Source of the DNA: Prolixibacteraceae bacterium UBA1413
Lineage (GTDB): Bacteria > Bacteroidota > Bacteroidia > Bacteroidales > Prolixibacteraceae
Direction: 5' to 3'
Assembly: GCA_002304925.1 (NCBI GenBank)
Contig: DBPT01000029.1
Coordinates: forward strand, 1 to 64,000
Length of the DNA stretch: 64,000 bases
Positions within the stretch are counted from its first letter, which is position 1. Each line of letters opens with the position of its first letter. Under the pieces are notes generated by a model, which searched no databases, was not told the DNA's origin, and saw nothing but the letters and a program-made list of their open reading frames with translations. Positions 36,880 to 44,762 of the stretch are shown in pieces. The translations under genes were made by a program, and so were the position numbers.

Positions 36880-38763
36880 ATGATGAAAAGTATATTGAAA
36901 ATATTGGTAACCATTTTCCTTGCCGGAACCATCGCTGCCTGTGACTACCTCGACGTAGTGCCCGACAATGTGGCGGTAATTGAAAATGCCTTTTCCGACA
37001 AGTACAACGCCGAGAAGTTCCTGGCAACCTGTTATTCCTACATTCCCAACTTCGGGGATCCCTGGATCAACCCCGGACTGCTCTCGGGCGACGAAGTATG
37101 GTTCAACGAGGAGATCATGGACGATTCCAACACGGCAGCCATGATTGCCAAAGGGGAACAGAACTCTCTCGATCCCTTCCTCAATTTCTGGGATGGCGGA
37201 CAGCGCGGAAAGAACATGTATGTGGGCATCCGCGACTGCAACATCTTCCTGGAAGAGATCAAACGGGTGGGTGACATGTCGGAAATTGAAAAGAAAAAAT
37301 GGATTGCCGAGGTAAAATTCATGAAGGCCTATTACCATTTCTGGCTCTTCAAGAGTTACGGCCCCATTCCGATCGTCGATGAGAACCTGCCCATTTACGT
37401 TTCGACGGAAGAGGTGAAGATCTATCGCGATCCGGTCGACAGCGTGGTCAACTACATTGTTAAGCTTATTGATGAGGCTATTCCTGATTTGCCGTTGATG
37501 TTGCTGTCTGAGGTCACCGACCTGGGGAGGATCACCAAGCCGATAGCCACGGCCATCAAGGCCAGGGTGTTGGCCACTGCTGCCAGTCCGCTCTTCAACG
37601 GAAATCCCGACTTTGCGAGCCTCACCGACAACCGGGGTGTCAAACTCTTCCCGGCCACTTTCGACGCCACCAAATGGCAAAAGGCTGCCGACGCCGCCCT
37701 GGAAGCCATTGAGACGGCTGAAATGGCCAACTTCAGGCTGGTTGACAGTTACCAGACCAAGTACAAACACTCGGAGGCGATGATGCGGGAACTGATGCTC
37801 CGCTCCATTGTCACCACCAAGGGAAATACGGAAGTGATATGGGGATGCACCAACTTTCCTTTCAGCCATACCTACCAGCGGATGTTGCAGCCCCTGCTGA
37901 TCACCGTCACCGATGCCAACCCTGTCAGCCAGTTCTACGCTGCCACCCTGCGGATGGCGGAACTCTACTATTCCAAAAACGGCGTCCCCATCGAGGAAGA
38001 TGTGAGCTTTCCCTATGAGGACAGGTACACTCTACGGACGGCCGTGACCGCCGAAAGCGACTATGTCCGCTCCGGGGAAACCACCGCCATGCTTCACTTC
38101 GACCGTGAATCCCGCTTTTACGCTTCCATCGCCTTTGACCGGGGCACCTTTGTGCTGGAACCCACCTATTATTATGTCCAGTGCCGGGCCGGAGAAATGG
38201 CCACCAAGCGCAACAAAGGGGAATTCTCCGTCACCGGATACTGGCCCAAAAAACTCCTCAGTCCACGCAACGGTTTCTCGGGTAACTCCTACGAAATCGA
38301 TTACAACTTTCCTTTCCCGATCATCCGCCTTGCTGACATTTACCTGTTGTATGCCGAAGCTCTCAACGAGGTAAAAGCCGCTCCCGATGCAGAAGTGTAT
38401 GAATACATCGACAAGGTCAGGGAACGTGCAGGCCTGCTGGGCGTCGTGGAAAGCTGGGCCGCCCATTCCAAGAATCCCCAGAAACCAGCCACCAAAGAGG
38501 GAATGCGGAAAATTATCCAGCAGGAACGCATGATTGAACTCTCCTTCGAAGGACAGCGTTTCTGGGACCTCCGCCGTTGGAAACTGGCCCTTGACTACAT
38601 GAACAGACCGATCAGGGGCTGGGACATCAGCGGCCGTAACCTGAACTTTTACAACGTAACCACCGTATATACCCCGAGGTTCGAGTTCAAGGATTATTTC
38701 TGGCCCATCAGGGAACGGGAAAGAATCAACAATCCCAACCTGGTCCAAAACCTGGGCTGGTAA
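36880..38763 (+). CDS. SusD/RagB-type nutrient-binding lipoprotein
   Basis: A 627-residue surface lipoprotein (lipobox I-A-A-C at Cys21). SusD-family features: FLATCYSYIPN near the N-terminus, the TPR-like FMKAYYHFWLFKSYGPIPIVDE segment at about 145-170, TAIKARVLATAASPLFNG, and the C-terminal RPB7-like block RLADIYLLYAEALNE, KIIQQERMIELSFEGQRFWDLRRW and YFWPIRERERINNPNLVQNLGW. It forms the lid of the SusC transporter and binds the substrate. It is the second gene of the four-gene operon 33583-41589. Confidence 0.96.
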   Translation: MMKSILKILVTIFLAGTIAACDYLDVVPDNVAVIENAFSDKYNAEKFLATCYSYIPNFGDPWINPGLLSGDEVWFNEEIMDDSNTAAMIAKGEQNSLDPFLNFWDGGQRGKNMYVGIRDCNIFLEEIKRVGDMSEIEKKKWIAEVKFMKAYYHFWLFKSYGPIPIVDENLPIYVSTEEVKIYRDPVDSVVNYIVKLIDEAIPDLPLMLLSEVTDLGRITKPIATAIKARVLATAASPLFNGNPDFASLTDNRGVKLFPATFDATKWQKAADAALEAIETAEMANFRLVDSYQTKYKHSEAMMRELMLRSIVTTKGNTEVIWGCTNFPFSHTYQRMLQPLLITVTDANPVSQFYAATLRMAELYYSKNGVPIEEDVSFPYEDRYTLRTAVTAESDYVRSGETTAMLHFDRESRFYASIAFDRGTFVLEPTYYYVQCRAGEMATKRNKGEFSVTGYWPKKLLSPRNGFSGNSYEIDYNFPFPIIRLADIYLLYAEALNEVKAAPDAEVYEYIDKVRERAGLLGVVESWAAHSKNPQKPATKEGMRKIIQQERMIELSFEGQRFWDLRRWKLALDYMNRPIRGWDISGRNLNFYNVTTVYTPRFEFKDYFWPIRERERINNPNLVQNLGW

Positions 38764-38791
38764 GCAGGTGAAAATCAAAAATAATATACAG

Positions 38792-39964
38792 ATGAAAATA
38801 TCAAGAATAATCAATGCATTGCTGGTCCTTTCGCTGCTGATCGTCTTCGGCTGTGAAGAGATCGAAAGGGAGCCCATCACAAAGGATTCCGTGCCACCCG
38901 GAGTAATCACTTCTCTTGTTGTAGAGAATATCCCCGGGGGTGCTGTCATTACCTATGCCCTGCCCAAGGAAACCGACCTGTTGTATGTCAAGGCGGAATA
39001 TGAACTCTCCAACGGGAAGAAGGTAGAGACCCGGAGTTCCATTTATGCCAGTTCGGTACAAGTGGAAGGTTTTGGGGACACCCGGGAAAGGGAGGTCAAA
39101 CTCTATGCCGTTGACCGGAGTGAGAACATCTCGGCTCCCGTCACCGTGAAGGTTCAGCCCCTGACGCCGCCGGTACATATGGTGAAAAACACCATGGAGG
39201 TAATCCCCGATTTCGGGGGAGCACAATACACCTGGACCAATGAGACCAATGCCCCCCTGGCGTTCATCATCATCACCCAGGATTCCACAGGAGCCCTTAA
39301 TCCCGTAGAGACAGTTTACACCAGCGTCACCGACGGCAAATATACCGTCAGAGGATTTGATCCCGAAGAGAAAATTTTCGCCATTGTGATCCGCGACCGC
39401 TGGGACAACTATTCCGACACGGTGAAAGTGACCTTGACACCCATGTTTGAGGAAAAACTCGACAAATCCAAATTTGATGACATCGTGTTACCCGGCGATA
39501 CCGACATGAACGGATGGGAAGGGCGTTCCTACTATATATTTGACGATGACATCAACACTTTCAACCACTCGCTGGCAGGAACCGGATGGCCGCAGTATTT
39601 CACCATTGACCTGGGGGTGACTGCCCGGCTGAGCCGCGTCATCGTCATCCAGCGTCAGAGTTTTCCCTATTCCCATGGAAACCCGCGTTTGCTTGAAGTC
39701 TGGGGCATTGAGGAAGCGCCCCCGGCCGACGGAAGCTGGGACAACTGGATCAAACTGCGCGACTGCGTGGCTACCAAACCCAGCGCAATGGGCGGAACAG
39801 CCGATGAAGATGCCAATCATCTGAAAAAGGGAGATGAATACTCCTTCACCCTTGAAGATCCCCCGGTCCGCTATATCCGCTTTCTGGTCAACGAAACCTG
39901 GGGCGTTACCGGGTTCATCCACTTTGCGGAAGTTACCTTCTACGGACAAGTGGTCGGAGAATAA
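38792..39964 (+). CDS. SusE-position lipoprotein with DUF4959-like and discoidin-like domains
   Basis: A 390-residue lipoprotein (lipobox V-F-G-C at Cys21). After ITKDSVPPGVITSLVVENIPG there are Ig/fibronectin-like beta domains, as in DUF4959/DUF5126 proteins that follow SusD genes. The C-terminal 150 residues resemble a discoidin (F5/8 type C) domain: YFTIDLGVTARLSRVIVIQR and VRYIRFLVNETWG. These domains often bind galactose-type sugars. The GTG at 38768, 4 nt after the SusD stop, would add 8 charged residues before the signal; the ATG at 38792 gives a cleaner signal peptide. It probably captures the ligand at the cell surface. Confidence 0.82.
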   Translation: MKISRIINALLVLSLLIVFGCEEIEREPITKDSVPPGVITSLVVENIPGGAVITYALPKETDLLYVKAEYELSNGKKVETRSSIYASSVQVEGFGDTREREVKLYAVDRSENISAPVTVKVQPLTPPVHMVKNTMEVIPDFGGAQYTWTNETNAPLAFIIITQDSTGALNPVETVYTSVTDGKYTVRGFDPEEKIFAIVIRDRWDNYSDTVKVTLTPMFEEKLDKSKFDDIVLPGDTDMNGWEGRSYYIFDDDINTFNHSLAGTGWPQYFTIDLGVTARLSRVIVIQRQSFPYSHGNPRLLEVWGIEEAPPADGSWDNWIKLRDCVATKPSAMGGTADEDANHLKKGDEYSFTLEDPPVRYIRFLVNETWGVTGFIHFAEVTFYGQVVGE

Positions 39965-39987
39965 TTTAACTCTTAAAACTGGAAAAG

Positions 39988-41589
39988 ATGAAGATATTAA
40001 TTAAAGCAACCATTTTCCTGACCTTGCTTTTTGGAGCATTCGTTTCCTGCCAGGATATGGAGGATATCCATGCCGATTTCATCAAAGATGGCGAAATTGT
40101 TTATGCCGCCGTTCCCGATACCGTTCAAACCTTCTCGGGATACCAGCGTCTTCAGCTCAAATGGCTGATCAACAATGGCGCCAACATTCGTAAAAGCGTT
40201 GTGGAATGGACCGACAGCGGCCAGGATTTTTCCAAAAGCGTAGATGTTTCGCTCCAGTCACCCCTCGACTCGGTGCTGATCACCCTCGATAACCTGGAAG
40301 AGAAATCCTATCTCTTCAAAACTTACAACATCGACAAGGACGGAAACCGTTCCGTCAAGGTGCAGGTTACAGGCCAGGTGTTCGGGGAAATCTACATGTC
40401 CAGTCTAACCAACCGGATCATCACTTCCATCGTGGGGGGCGGAACCGTCGATTCCCTGATCATCAACTGGCGTCTTCCCAACGACGGAAACACCGGTGTA
40501 GAAATTACTTACAACAGCCGTACCGGCGAACCGATAAAAAAATGGGTGAAGCCTGGTGAGAACCAGACCATCATCAAAAACTGGGAATCGCTGGGAACAA
40601 TGTCGTACAAGTCCTTTTACATTCCCACTCCGAATGCCATCGACACATTTGCCACCCAGCCCGACGAGGTGATGCTTCCCCGCTTTATCGAATTCAAAGG
40701 TGACAAGCTGAGTAAGGAGAAGTGGACCATCAAGGATTTCTCGACGGAAGAGCCTAACGAGGGCGCTCCGAACGGACTGGCCTCAGCGGCCATCGATAAT
40801 CAGCTGAATACTTTCTGGCATACGCAGTGGAGCGGTGGCTCCCCGGGATACCCGCATCATTTCACCGTCGACCTGGGGGAAATTGCCAAACTTAGCAAAT
40901 TGGAGGTCTTCCGGCGCTCTGGCGACAGCCGGGGGCAGACCCAGTTCCAGATCCTCACCAGCATGGATGGCACCAACTTTGTCAACCAGGGGACCTTCGA
41001 ATATGATCCCAATGTGGCCAGTGAGTCCTACAACCTTGTCAACCTTCCCATGGCCCGCTATGTCCGCTATGTGGCCACCCAGGGACCCAACTTCTTTGCC
41101 TTCCTGGCAGAGTTGGATCTCTACGGCCAGATCGCCGCCCAAATCGACCGCGCTGACTGGTCGGTGGCCGATTTTTCCTCCGAAGAACCCAAGGAAGCCA
41201 CATGGGGACCGCCTATCCAGGGACTGGTAGCCGCCGCCATCGACGGTGACCTCTCCACCTTCTGGCATTCCGCATGGGAGCTGTCACAGCCTCCCTATCC
41301 CCATTACTTCACCATCGACATGAAAAAGAAGGTTCGGATGATGGCTGTCGAATGTTTCCGCCGCCAGGGCAATAGCAATGGTCAAACCAAATTCAAAATC
41401 CACACCAGCGACGACGGCATAAACTTCACCGACCAGGGCGAATTCACCTTCAACGCCACCATCAATGCCGGCCAGTTTTACATGCTGACCAACCTGCCCG
41501 AAGCCCGTTACTTCAAGTATGAAGCCACGGCAGGACCCAACCATTACGCGTTCCTTGCTGAAATTGTCGTCTACGGACAGGAACTCTGA
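39988..41589 (+). CDS. DUF4998 plus two discoidin-like domains, surface lipoprotein
   Basis: A 533-residue lipoprotein (lipobox V-S-C at Cys21). Residues about 25-215 form the DUF4998-like pair of beta-sandwiches typical of this operon position (GYQRLQLKWLINNGANIRKS). Two tandem discoidin domains follow, at about 250-385 and 390-533. Each has the AAIDxxLxTFWHxxW, PHxFTxD and ARYxxYxA signature blocks, and the two are clearly duplicates. Such domains bind sugars on glycans or glycoproteins. It ends the operon; a terminator hairpin follows at 41614-41649. Confidence 0.87.
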   Translation: MKILIKATIFLTLLFGAFVSCQDMEDIHADFIKDGEIVYAAVPDTVQTFSGYQRLQLKWLINNGANIRKSVVEWTDSGQDFSKSVDVSLQSPLDSVLITLDNLEEKSYLFKTYNIDKDGNRSVKVQVTGQVFGEIYMSSLTNRIITSIVGGGTVDSLIINWRLPNDGNTGVEITYNSRTGEPIKKWVKPGENQTIIKNWESLGTMSYKSFYIPTPNAIDTFATQPDEVMLPRFIEFKGDKLSKEKWTIKDFSTEEPNEGAPNGLASAAIDNQLNTFWHTQWSGGSPGYPHHFTVDLGEIAKLSKLEVFRRSGDSRGQTQFQILTSMDGTNFVNQGTFEYDPNVASESYNLVNLPMARYVRYVATQGPNFFAFLAELDLYGQIAAQIDRADWSVADFSSEEPKEATWGPPIQGLVAAAIDGDLSTFWHSAWELSQPPYPHYFTIDMKKKVRMMAVECFRRQGNSNGQTKFKIHTSDDGINFTDQGEFTFNATINAGQFYMLTNLPEARYFKYEATAGPNHYAFLAEIVVYGQEL

Positions 41590-41613
41590 CCCGGGTAACC
41601 GGTCATATCAATA

Positions 41614-41649
41614 AAAAGGAGAGGGGTATCAATGCTCCTCTCCTTTTTT
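41614..41649 (+). terminator. Rho-independent terminator of the SusCD operon
   Basis: AAAAGGAGAGG (41614-41624) pairs with CCTCTCCTTTT (41637-41647) around a 12-nt loop, followed by T residues. The A-run on the left makes it usable in both directions. Confidence 0.88.
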
Positions 41650-41670
41650 ATCCCGGCCTTTGTGCGATTG

Positions 41671-41886
41671 AAACTACCAGCTGCAGAGCAGTGGGGAAAC
41701 GAATCCCGCGAAACCGGGATGAGTTCGACGGGTTTCAGCACATGATCAGCCATTAGCAGAGGCCAGGCATTAATGTTTACCTGGCAGAAAGAACGGATGT
41801 AGTCAATCCGATTCCGTCAAGGACTTCTTTATTGTTTCGCTCGCTTACCCCGCGGCAGAGCCGACGGGGACGCTCGCCGGAATTCA
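41671..41886 (+). repeat. Interspersed repeat R1, copy C, with 62-nt insertion
   Basis: A copy of the element at 14862 and 22839, same orientation. GAAACC/GGGTTTC, GCCAGG/CCTGGC and CGGAT/ATCCG pair here perfectly. After GTAGTCAATCCG it carries about 62 extra bases (41811-41872), including a hairpin CCCCG-c-GGC-AGA-GCC-ga-CGGGG, before rejoining the common end CTCGCCGGAATTCA. It fills most of the gap between the SusCD operon and the convergent symporter gene; apart from the terminator at 41614 nothing else was seen in that gap. Confidence 0.78.
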
Positions 41887-41923
41887 TTGCTTCAGTCCTG
41901 GCAATGCTCCCCGGACTGCGGCA

Positions 41924-43174
41924 TCAATGACGGATATTCTCCACTTCGGCAGGGTCGTGCCTGTGTTTGAAGAGAAAGAAGAACAACACAGCCACCACCA
42001 GGGAATACAAAGCAAAGGAGATCCATATCTCCTTCCACATGAAACGTTCTCCGTCGGTAAAAAACTTATCGATGACAATACCGCTCACCCTGCTACCGAT
42101 GAGCGCCCCGAAGCCGTTGGTCATCATCATGAACAATCCCTGAGCGCTGGCCCTGATGGCCGGAATGCTCTGGGTCTCCACAAAAATGGAGCCCGAAATA
42201 TTGAAAAAGTCAAAAGCCAATCCGTAGATGATGCAGGAGAGGATGATCATCCAGAGTCCGCCCGCCGGATCACCATAGGCAAAAAGGCCGAACCGCAGCA
42301 CCCATGCGATCATGCTCATCAGCATCACATTTTTGATACCGTATTTCCGCAGGAAGAAGGGGATGGTGAGGATAAAAAGGGTCTCGGAAATCTGGGAAAT
42401 CGACATGATAATGGCCGGGTATTTCACGGCGACCAGATCGGCAAATTCCGGAATTTTGGCAAAGTCATGAAGAAAGGTATCCCCGTAGGCATTGGTAAGT
42501 TGCAGGGAGGCACCCAGGAGCATGGCAAAAATGAAAAAAGAGGCCATCTTCCGGCTTTTGAAAAGGGCAAAAGCATCCAATCCCAGGGCGCTGGCCAGGT
42601 TGGGCCGGTGGCCTTTCCCCATCGGAGGACAATGGGGCAGCGTAAAAGCATAGACTCCCAGCAAAAAGGAGGAGCCGGCGGCAATGTAAAACTGGCCGGA
42701 ATTGGTTTCAAATCCCGAAAGACTCACCACCCAAAGGGCAACGATGAACCCCACCGTCCCCCACACCCGGATGGGCGGATAACTCTTGACGATATTGTAC
42801 TGGTTCATCTTCAATGCCGTATAGGCAATGGTGATCGAAAGGCCGATGGTGGGCATGTAGAACATCATGGTAAGCAGCATCACCCAGAAAAAGAGCCGGG
42901 GATCGTTGATGCCCGGAAGGATCAGCAACAACATTCCGCCGGCAAAATGAAAGATCCCGTATAACTTCTCGGCATTAATCCACTTGTCGGCAATGATACC
43001 GGCAATGGCAGGCATGAAGAGGGAGGCAATTCCCATGGTCGAAAAGATAGCGCCGAAATCGGTGCCCGACCATTTCTTTGTCTGAAACCAGTATGCGCCG
43101 ATGGTTAAAAGCCATGACCCCCAGATGAAAAACTGGAGGAAATTCATGATGATTAAACGATGTTTAAGATTCAT
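41924..43174 (-). CDS. MFS nucleoside:H+ symporter
   Basis: A 416-residue inner-membrane transporter with 12 hydrophobic segments. It matches the nucleoside:proton symporter group (NupG/XapB-like): LQFFIWGSWLLTIGAYWF at the N-terminus, MPAIAGIIADKWINAEKLYG, the YPPIRVWGTVGFIVALW motif in TM5, and ASAQGLFMMMTNGFGALIGS in the C-terminal half. It would take up nucleosides for salvage. It lies 30 nt downstream of the bifunctional-nuclease gene on the same strand and is probably co-transcribed. Confidence 0.9.
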   Translation of the reverse strand: MNLKHRLIIMNFLQFFIWGSWLLTIGAYWFQTKKWSGTDFGAIFSTMGIASLFMPAIAGIIADKWINAEKLYGIFHFAGGMLLLILPGINDPRLFFWVMLLTMMFYMPTIGLSITIAYTALKMNQYNIVKSYPPIRVWGTVGFIVALWVVSLSGFETNSGQFYIAAGSSFLLGVYAFTLPHCPPMGKGHRPNLASALGLDAFALFKSRKMASFFIFAMLLGASLQLTNAYGDTFLHDFAKIPEFADLVAVKYPAIIMSISQISETLFILTIPFFLRKYGIKNVMLMSMIAWVLRFGLFAYGDPAGGLWMIILSCIIYGLAFDFFNISGSIFVETQSIPAIRASAQGLFMMMTNGFGALIGSRVSGIVIDKFFTDGERFMWKEIWISFALYSLVVAVLFFFLFKHRHDPAEVENIRH

Positions 43175-43204
43175 CTGTAAAATAGAGATTTAAAAATTGC
43201 GGAA

Positions 43205-43792
43205 TTACCTTCTTTTCCGGATTTCGTCCCTGATCAGGGAGGCTTTTTCATAATCCTCATTCAGGATGGCTTCGTCCAGGGCACTTTCCAGGTCAGCCAG
43301 GGTATATTTTGAATAGACTGTCTTCCCCGAAGAAGGGGGATCATTCTCCTCCTCCCTGTTTCCTGCAGTCTGTTCTTTGTTCATTTCCAAAATAATACCG
43401 GCTTTGTGGAGGATCTCCTCGGTGGTATAGATGGGGCAACGGAAGCGGAGGGCCAGCGCAATGGCATCCGAAGTGCGGGAATCGATCCTGACTTCCTTGC
43501 CGTTCATCTCACACAAAAGTTCGGAAAAAAAGATGCCCTCCTCCAGCTTGTGGATGGTCACCTCCAGAAGGGTAATGTCAAAAGCCAGGGCTATGTTTTT
43601 GATCAGGTCGTGGGTAAGCGGGCGGGGAGGTTTCAGCCCTTCGAGATGAATGGCAATGGCCTGGGCTTCCACCGGCCCGATGATGATGGGAATACGCCGG
43701 TCACCATGCTCTTCAGCCAAAACCAGGGCGTAAGCCCCCGACTGGGTTTGGCTGACCGACAATCCTAAAATATTCAACCTGACTTTATACAT
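43205..43792 (-). CDS. Bifunctional nuclease (DUF151) with C-terminal UVR motif
   Basis: A 195-residue protein. Residues about 1-130 are the DUF151 domain: VLAEEHGDRRIPIIIGPVEAQAIAIHLEG, RPLTHDLIKNI and RIDSRTSDAIALALRFRCPIY. Proteins with this domain are reported to have DNase and RNase activity. Residues about 160-195 are a UvrB/UvrC-type motif (LADLESALDEAILNEDYEKA and IRDEIRKRR), the common Bacteroidota arrangement. The linker is Glu-rich. It leads a two-gene unit with the symporter gene; a TTG-N18-TATCTTTG promoter is at 43824-43852. Confidence 0.9.
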   Translation of the reverse strand: MYKVRLNILGLSVSQTQSGAYALVLAEEHGDRRIPIIIGPVEAQAIAIHLEGLKPPRPLTHDLIKNIALAFDITLLEVTIHKLEEGIFFSELLCEMNGKEVRIDSRTSDAIALALRFRCPIYTTEEILHKAGIILEMNKEQTAGNREEENDPPSSGKTVYSKYTLADLESALDEAILNEDYEKASLIRDEIRKRR

Positions 43793-43823
43793 GGTATGTT
43801 AAGCCCTCCAATTTCTGCCAGAA

Positions 43824-43852
43824 CAAAGATAACAATGATTTTGCGGAACCAA
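43824..43852 (-). promoter_or_regulatory. Promoter of the DUF151-symporter unit: TTG-N18-TATCTTTG
   Basis: Minus-strand TATCTTTG (43831-43824) is an exact -7 match, with TTG at 43852-43850 after an 18-base spacer. It is divergent from the ribosomal-protein promoter at 43926. Confidence 0.65.
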
Positions 43853-43925
43853 GCCCGAAAACAGGAACATAAAAATAATCGAAAAAAAATTATGACCGGA
43901 AATTTCCTTTAAAACAGGGAAAATA

Positions 43926-43956
43926 TTTGTCTATCACGATAAAATAACTACTTTTG
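43926..43956 (+). promoter_or_regulatory. Promoter of rplU-rpmA: TTTG-N19-TACTTTTG
   Basis: TTTG at 43926-43929 and TACTTTTG at 43949-43956, spacer 19, full consensus. A leader of about 80 nt precedes rplU and contains AAACGAATTGTTTTTCCGCC, but no known L21 leader motif was recognised. Confidence 0.8.
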
Positions 43957-44043
43957 CACTCCCAAAATTGGCTTGTTCAGGCTTAAAAAAGTGAAAAACG
44001 AATTGTTTTTCCGCCTGACGGGCAAAACGTTAAAAAAGAGGTT

Positions 44044-44355
44044 ATGTACGCTATCGTTGAAATTGCCGGACAGCAATTCAAGGTCGAAAAAGACAAAAAA
44101 CTATTTGTACACCGGTTAACAGCCGATGAAGGTGAAGCGCTTGAATTCAGCAAGGTTTTGCTGATTAATAATGACGGCGACATCAGGGTTGGCACCCCCG
44201 TTGTCGAAGGAGCCAAAGTTACGGCGAAGGTTCTGGAACACACCCGCGGAGACAAAGTCCTGATTTTTAAGAAAAAGAGAAGAAAAGGCTACCAGAAACT
44301 CAATGGCCACCGCCAATCGTTTACCCAGGTGCTGATCGAAGAAATTGTAGGATAA
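44044..44355 (+). CDS. rplU: 50S ribosomal protein L21
   Basis: A 103-residue ribosomal protein of the large subunit that binds 23S rRNA. The start [20 protein letters not shown] is the L21 hallmark, and [19 protein letters not shown] is the conserved basic C-terminal part. It is of normal length, with rpmA 16 nt downstream, the usual bacterial pairing. Confidence 0.98.
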   Translation: MYAIVEIAGQQFKVEKDKKLFVHRLTADEGEALEFSKVLLINNDGDIRVGTPVVEGAKVTAKVLEHTRGDKVLIFKKKRRKGYQKLNGHRQSFTQVLIEEIVG

Positions 44356-44371
44356 TTTAAAAACAAGAGCC

Positions 44372-44665
44372 ATGGCACATAAGAAAGGTGTAGGTAGTTC
44401 GAAAAACGGACGCGAATCGGAAAGCAAACGACTGGGAGTTAAGATCTTCGGCGGTCAGTTTGCGAAAGCGGGCAACATCCTTGTCCGCCAGAGAGGCACT
44501 ACGCATCACCCGGGTTCCAATGTCGGAATCGGCAAGGACCATACCCTGTTTGCCCTGATCGACGGAACGGTAACCTTCAGCAAGAAACAGAACAACAGGT
44601 CATACGTCTCCGTAGAACCCGTGGTTTCTCTGGAAAATGCGGTACCGGAAGCCAGTGTAAACTAA
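44372..44665 (+). CDS. rpmA: 50S ribosomal protein L27
   Basis: A 97-residue large-subunit protein whose N-terminus reaches the peptidyl-transferase centre. It has the family motif [20 protein letters not shown] and [22 protein letters not shown]. It starts directly with MAHKKG, with no cleavable extension of the type seen in Firmicutes. A terminator follows at 44690-44726. Confidence 0.98.
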   Translation: MAHKKGVGSSKNGRESESKRLGVKIFGGQFAKAGNILVRQRGTTHHPGSNVGIGKDHTLFALIDGTVTFSKKQNNRSYVSVEPVVSLENAVPEASVN

Positions 44666-44689
44666 ACGCATTTATTTACAGGTCTTTGA

Positions 44690-44726
44690 AAATCTCCCGC
44701 TGGTTTCCCGCAGGAGATTTTTTTTG
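44690..44726 (+). terminator. Rho-independent terminator of rplU-rpmA
   Basis: AAATCTCC-c-GC pairs with GC-a-GGAGATTT around TGGTTTCCC and is followed by about nine T residues. The serS -7 box starts only 7 bases after it. Confidence 0.9.
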
Positions 44727-44732
44727 TTTTGT

Positions 44733-44740
44733 TACTTTTG
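44733..44740 (+). promoter_or_regulatory. -7 box of serS (TACTTTTG)
   Basis: An exact TAnnTTTG match, 22 bases before the serS ATG. It lies downstream of the first in-frame ATG (44724), which argues for the later start. The -33 region would overlap the rpmA terminator and shows no TTTG at the right spacing. Confidence 0.5.
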
Positions 44741-44762
44741 TGTGTATTATAAAAAAAGAAGT

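Noticed and set aside
36862..37869. 335-codon minus-strand ORF over the SusD gene
   Set aside because: Antisense shadow; no promoter, signal or recognisable domain, while the SusD frame has clear family motifs.
41927..42964. 345-codon plus-strand ORF over the nucleoside symporter
   Set aside because: Antisense of a membrane protein, giving the charged His/Gly/Gln-rich composition expected of a shadow.
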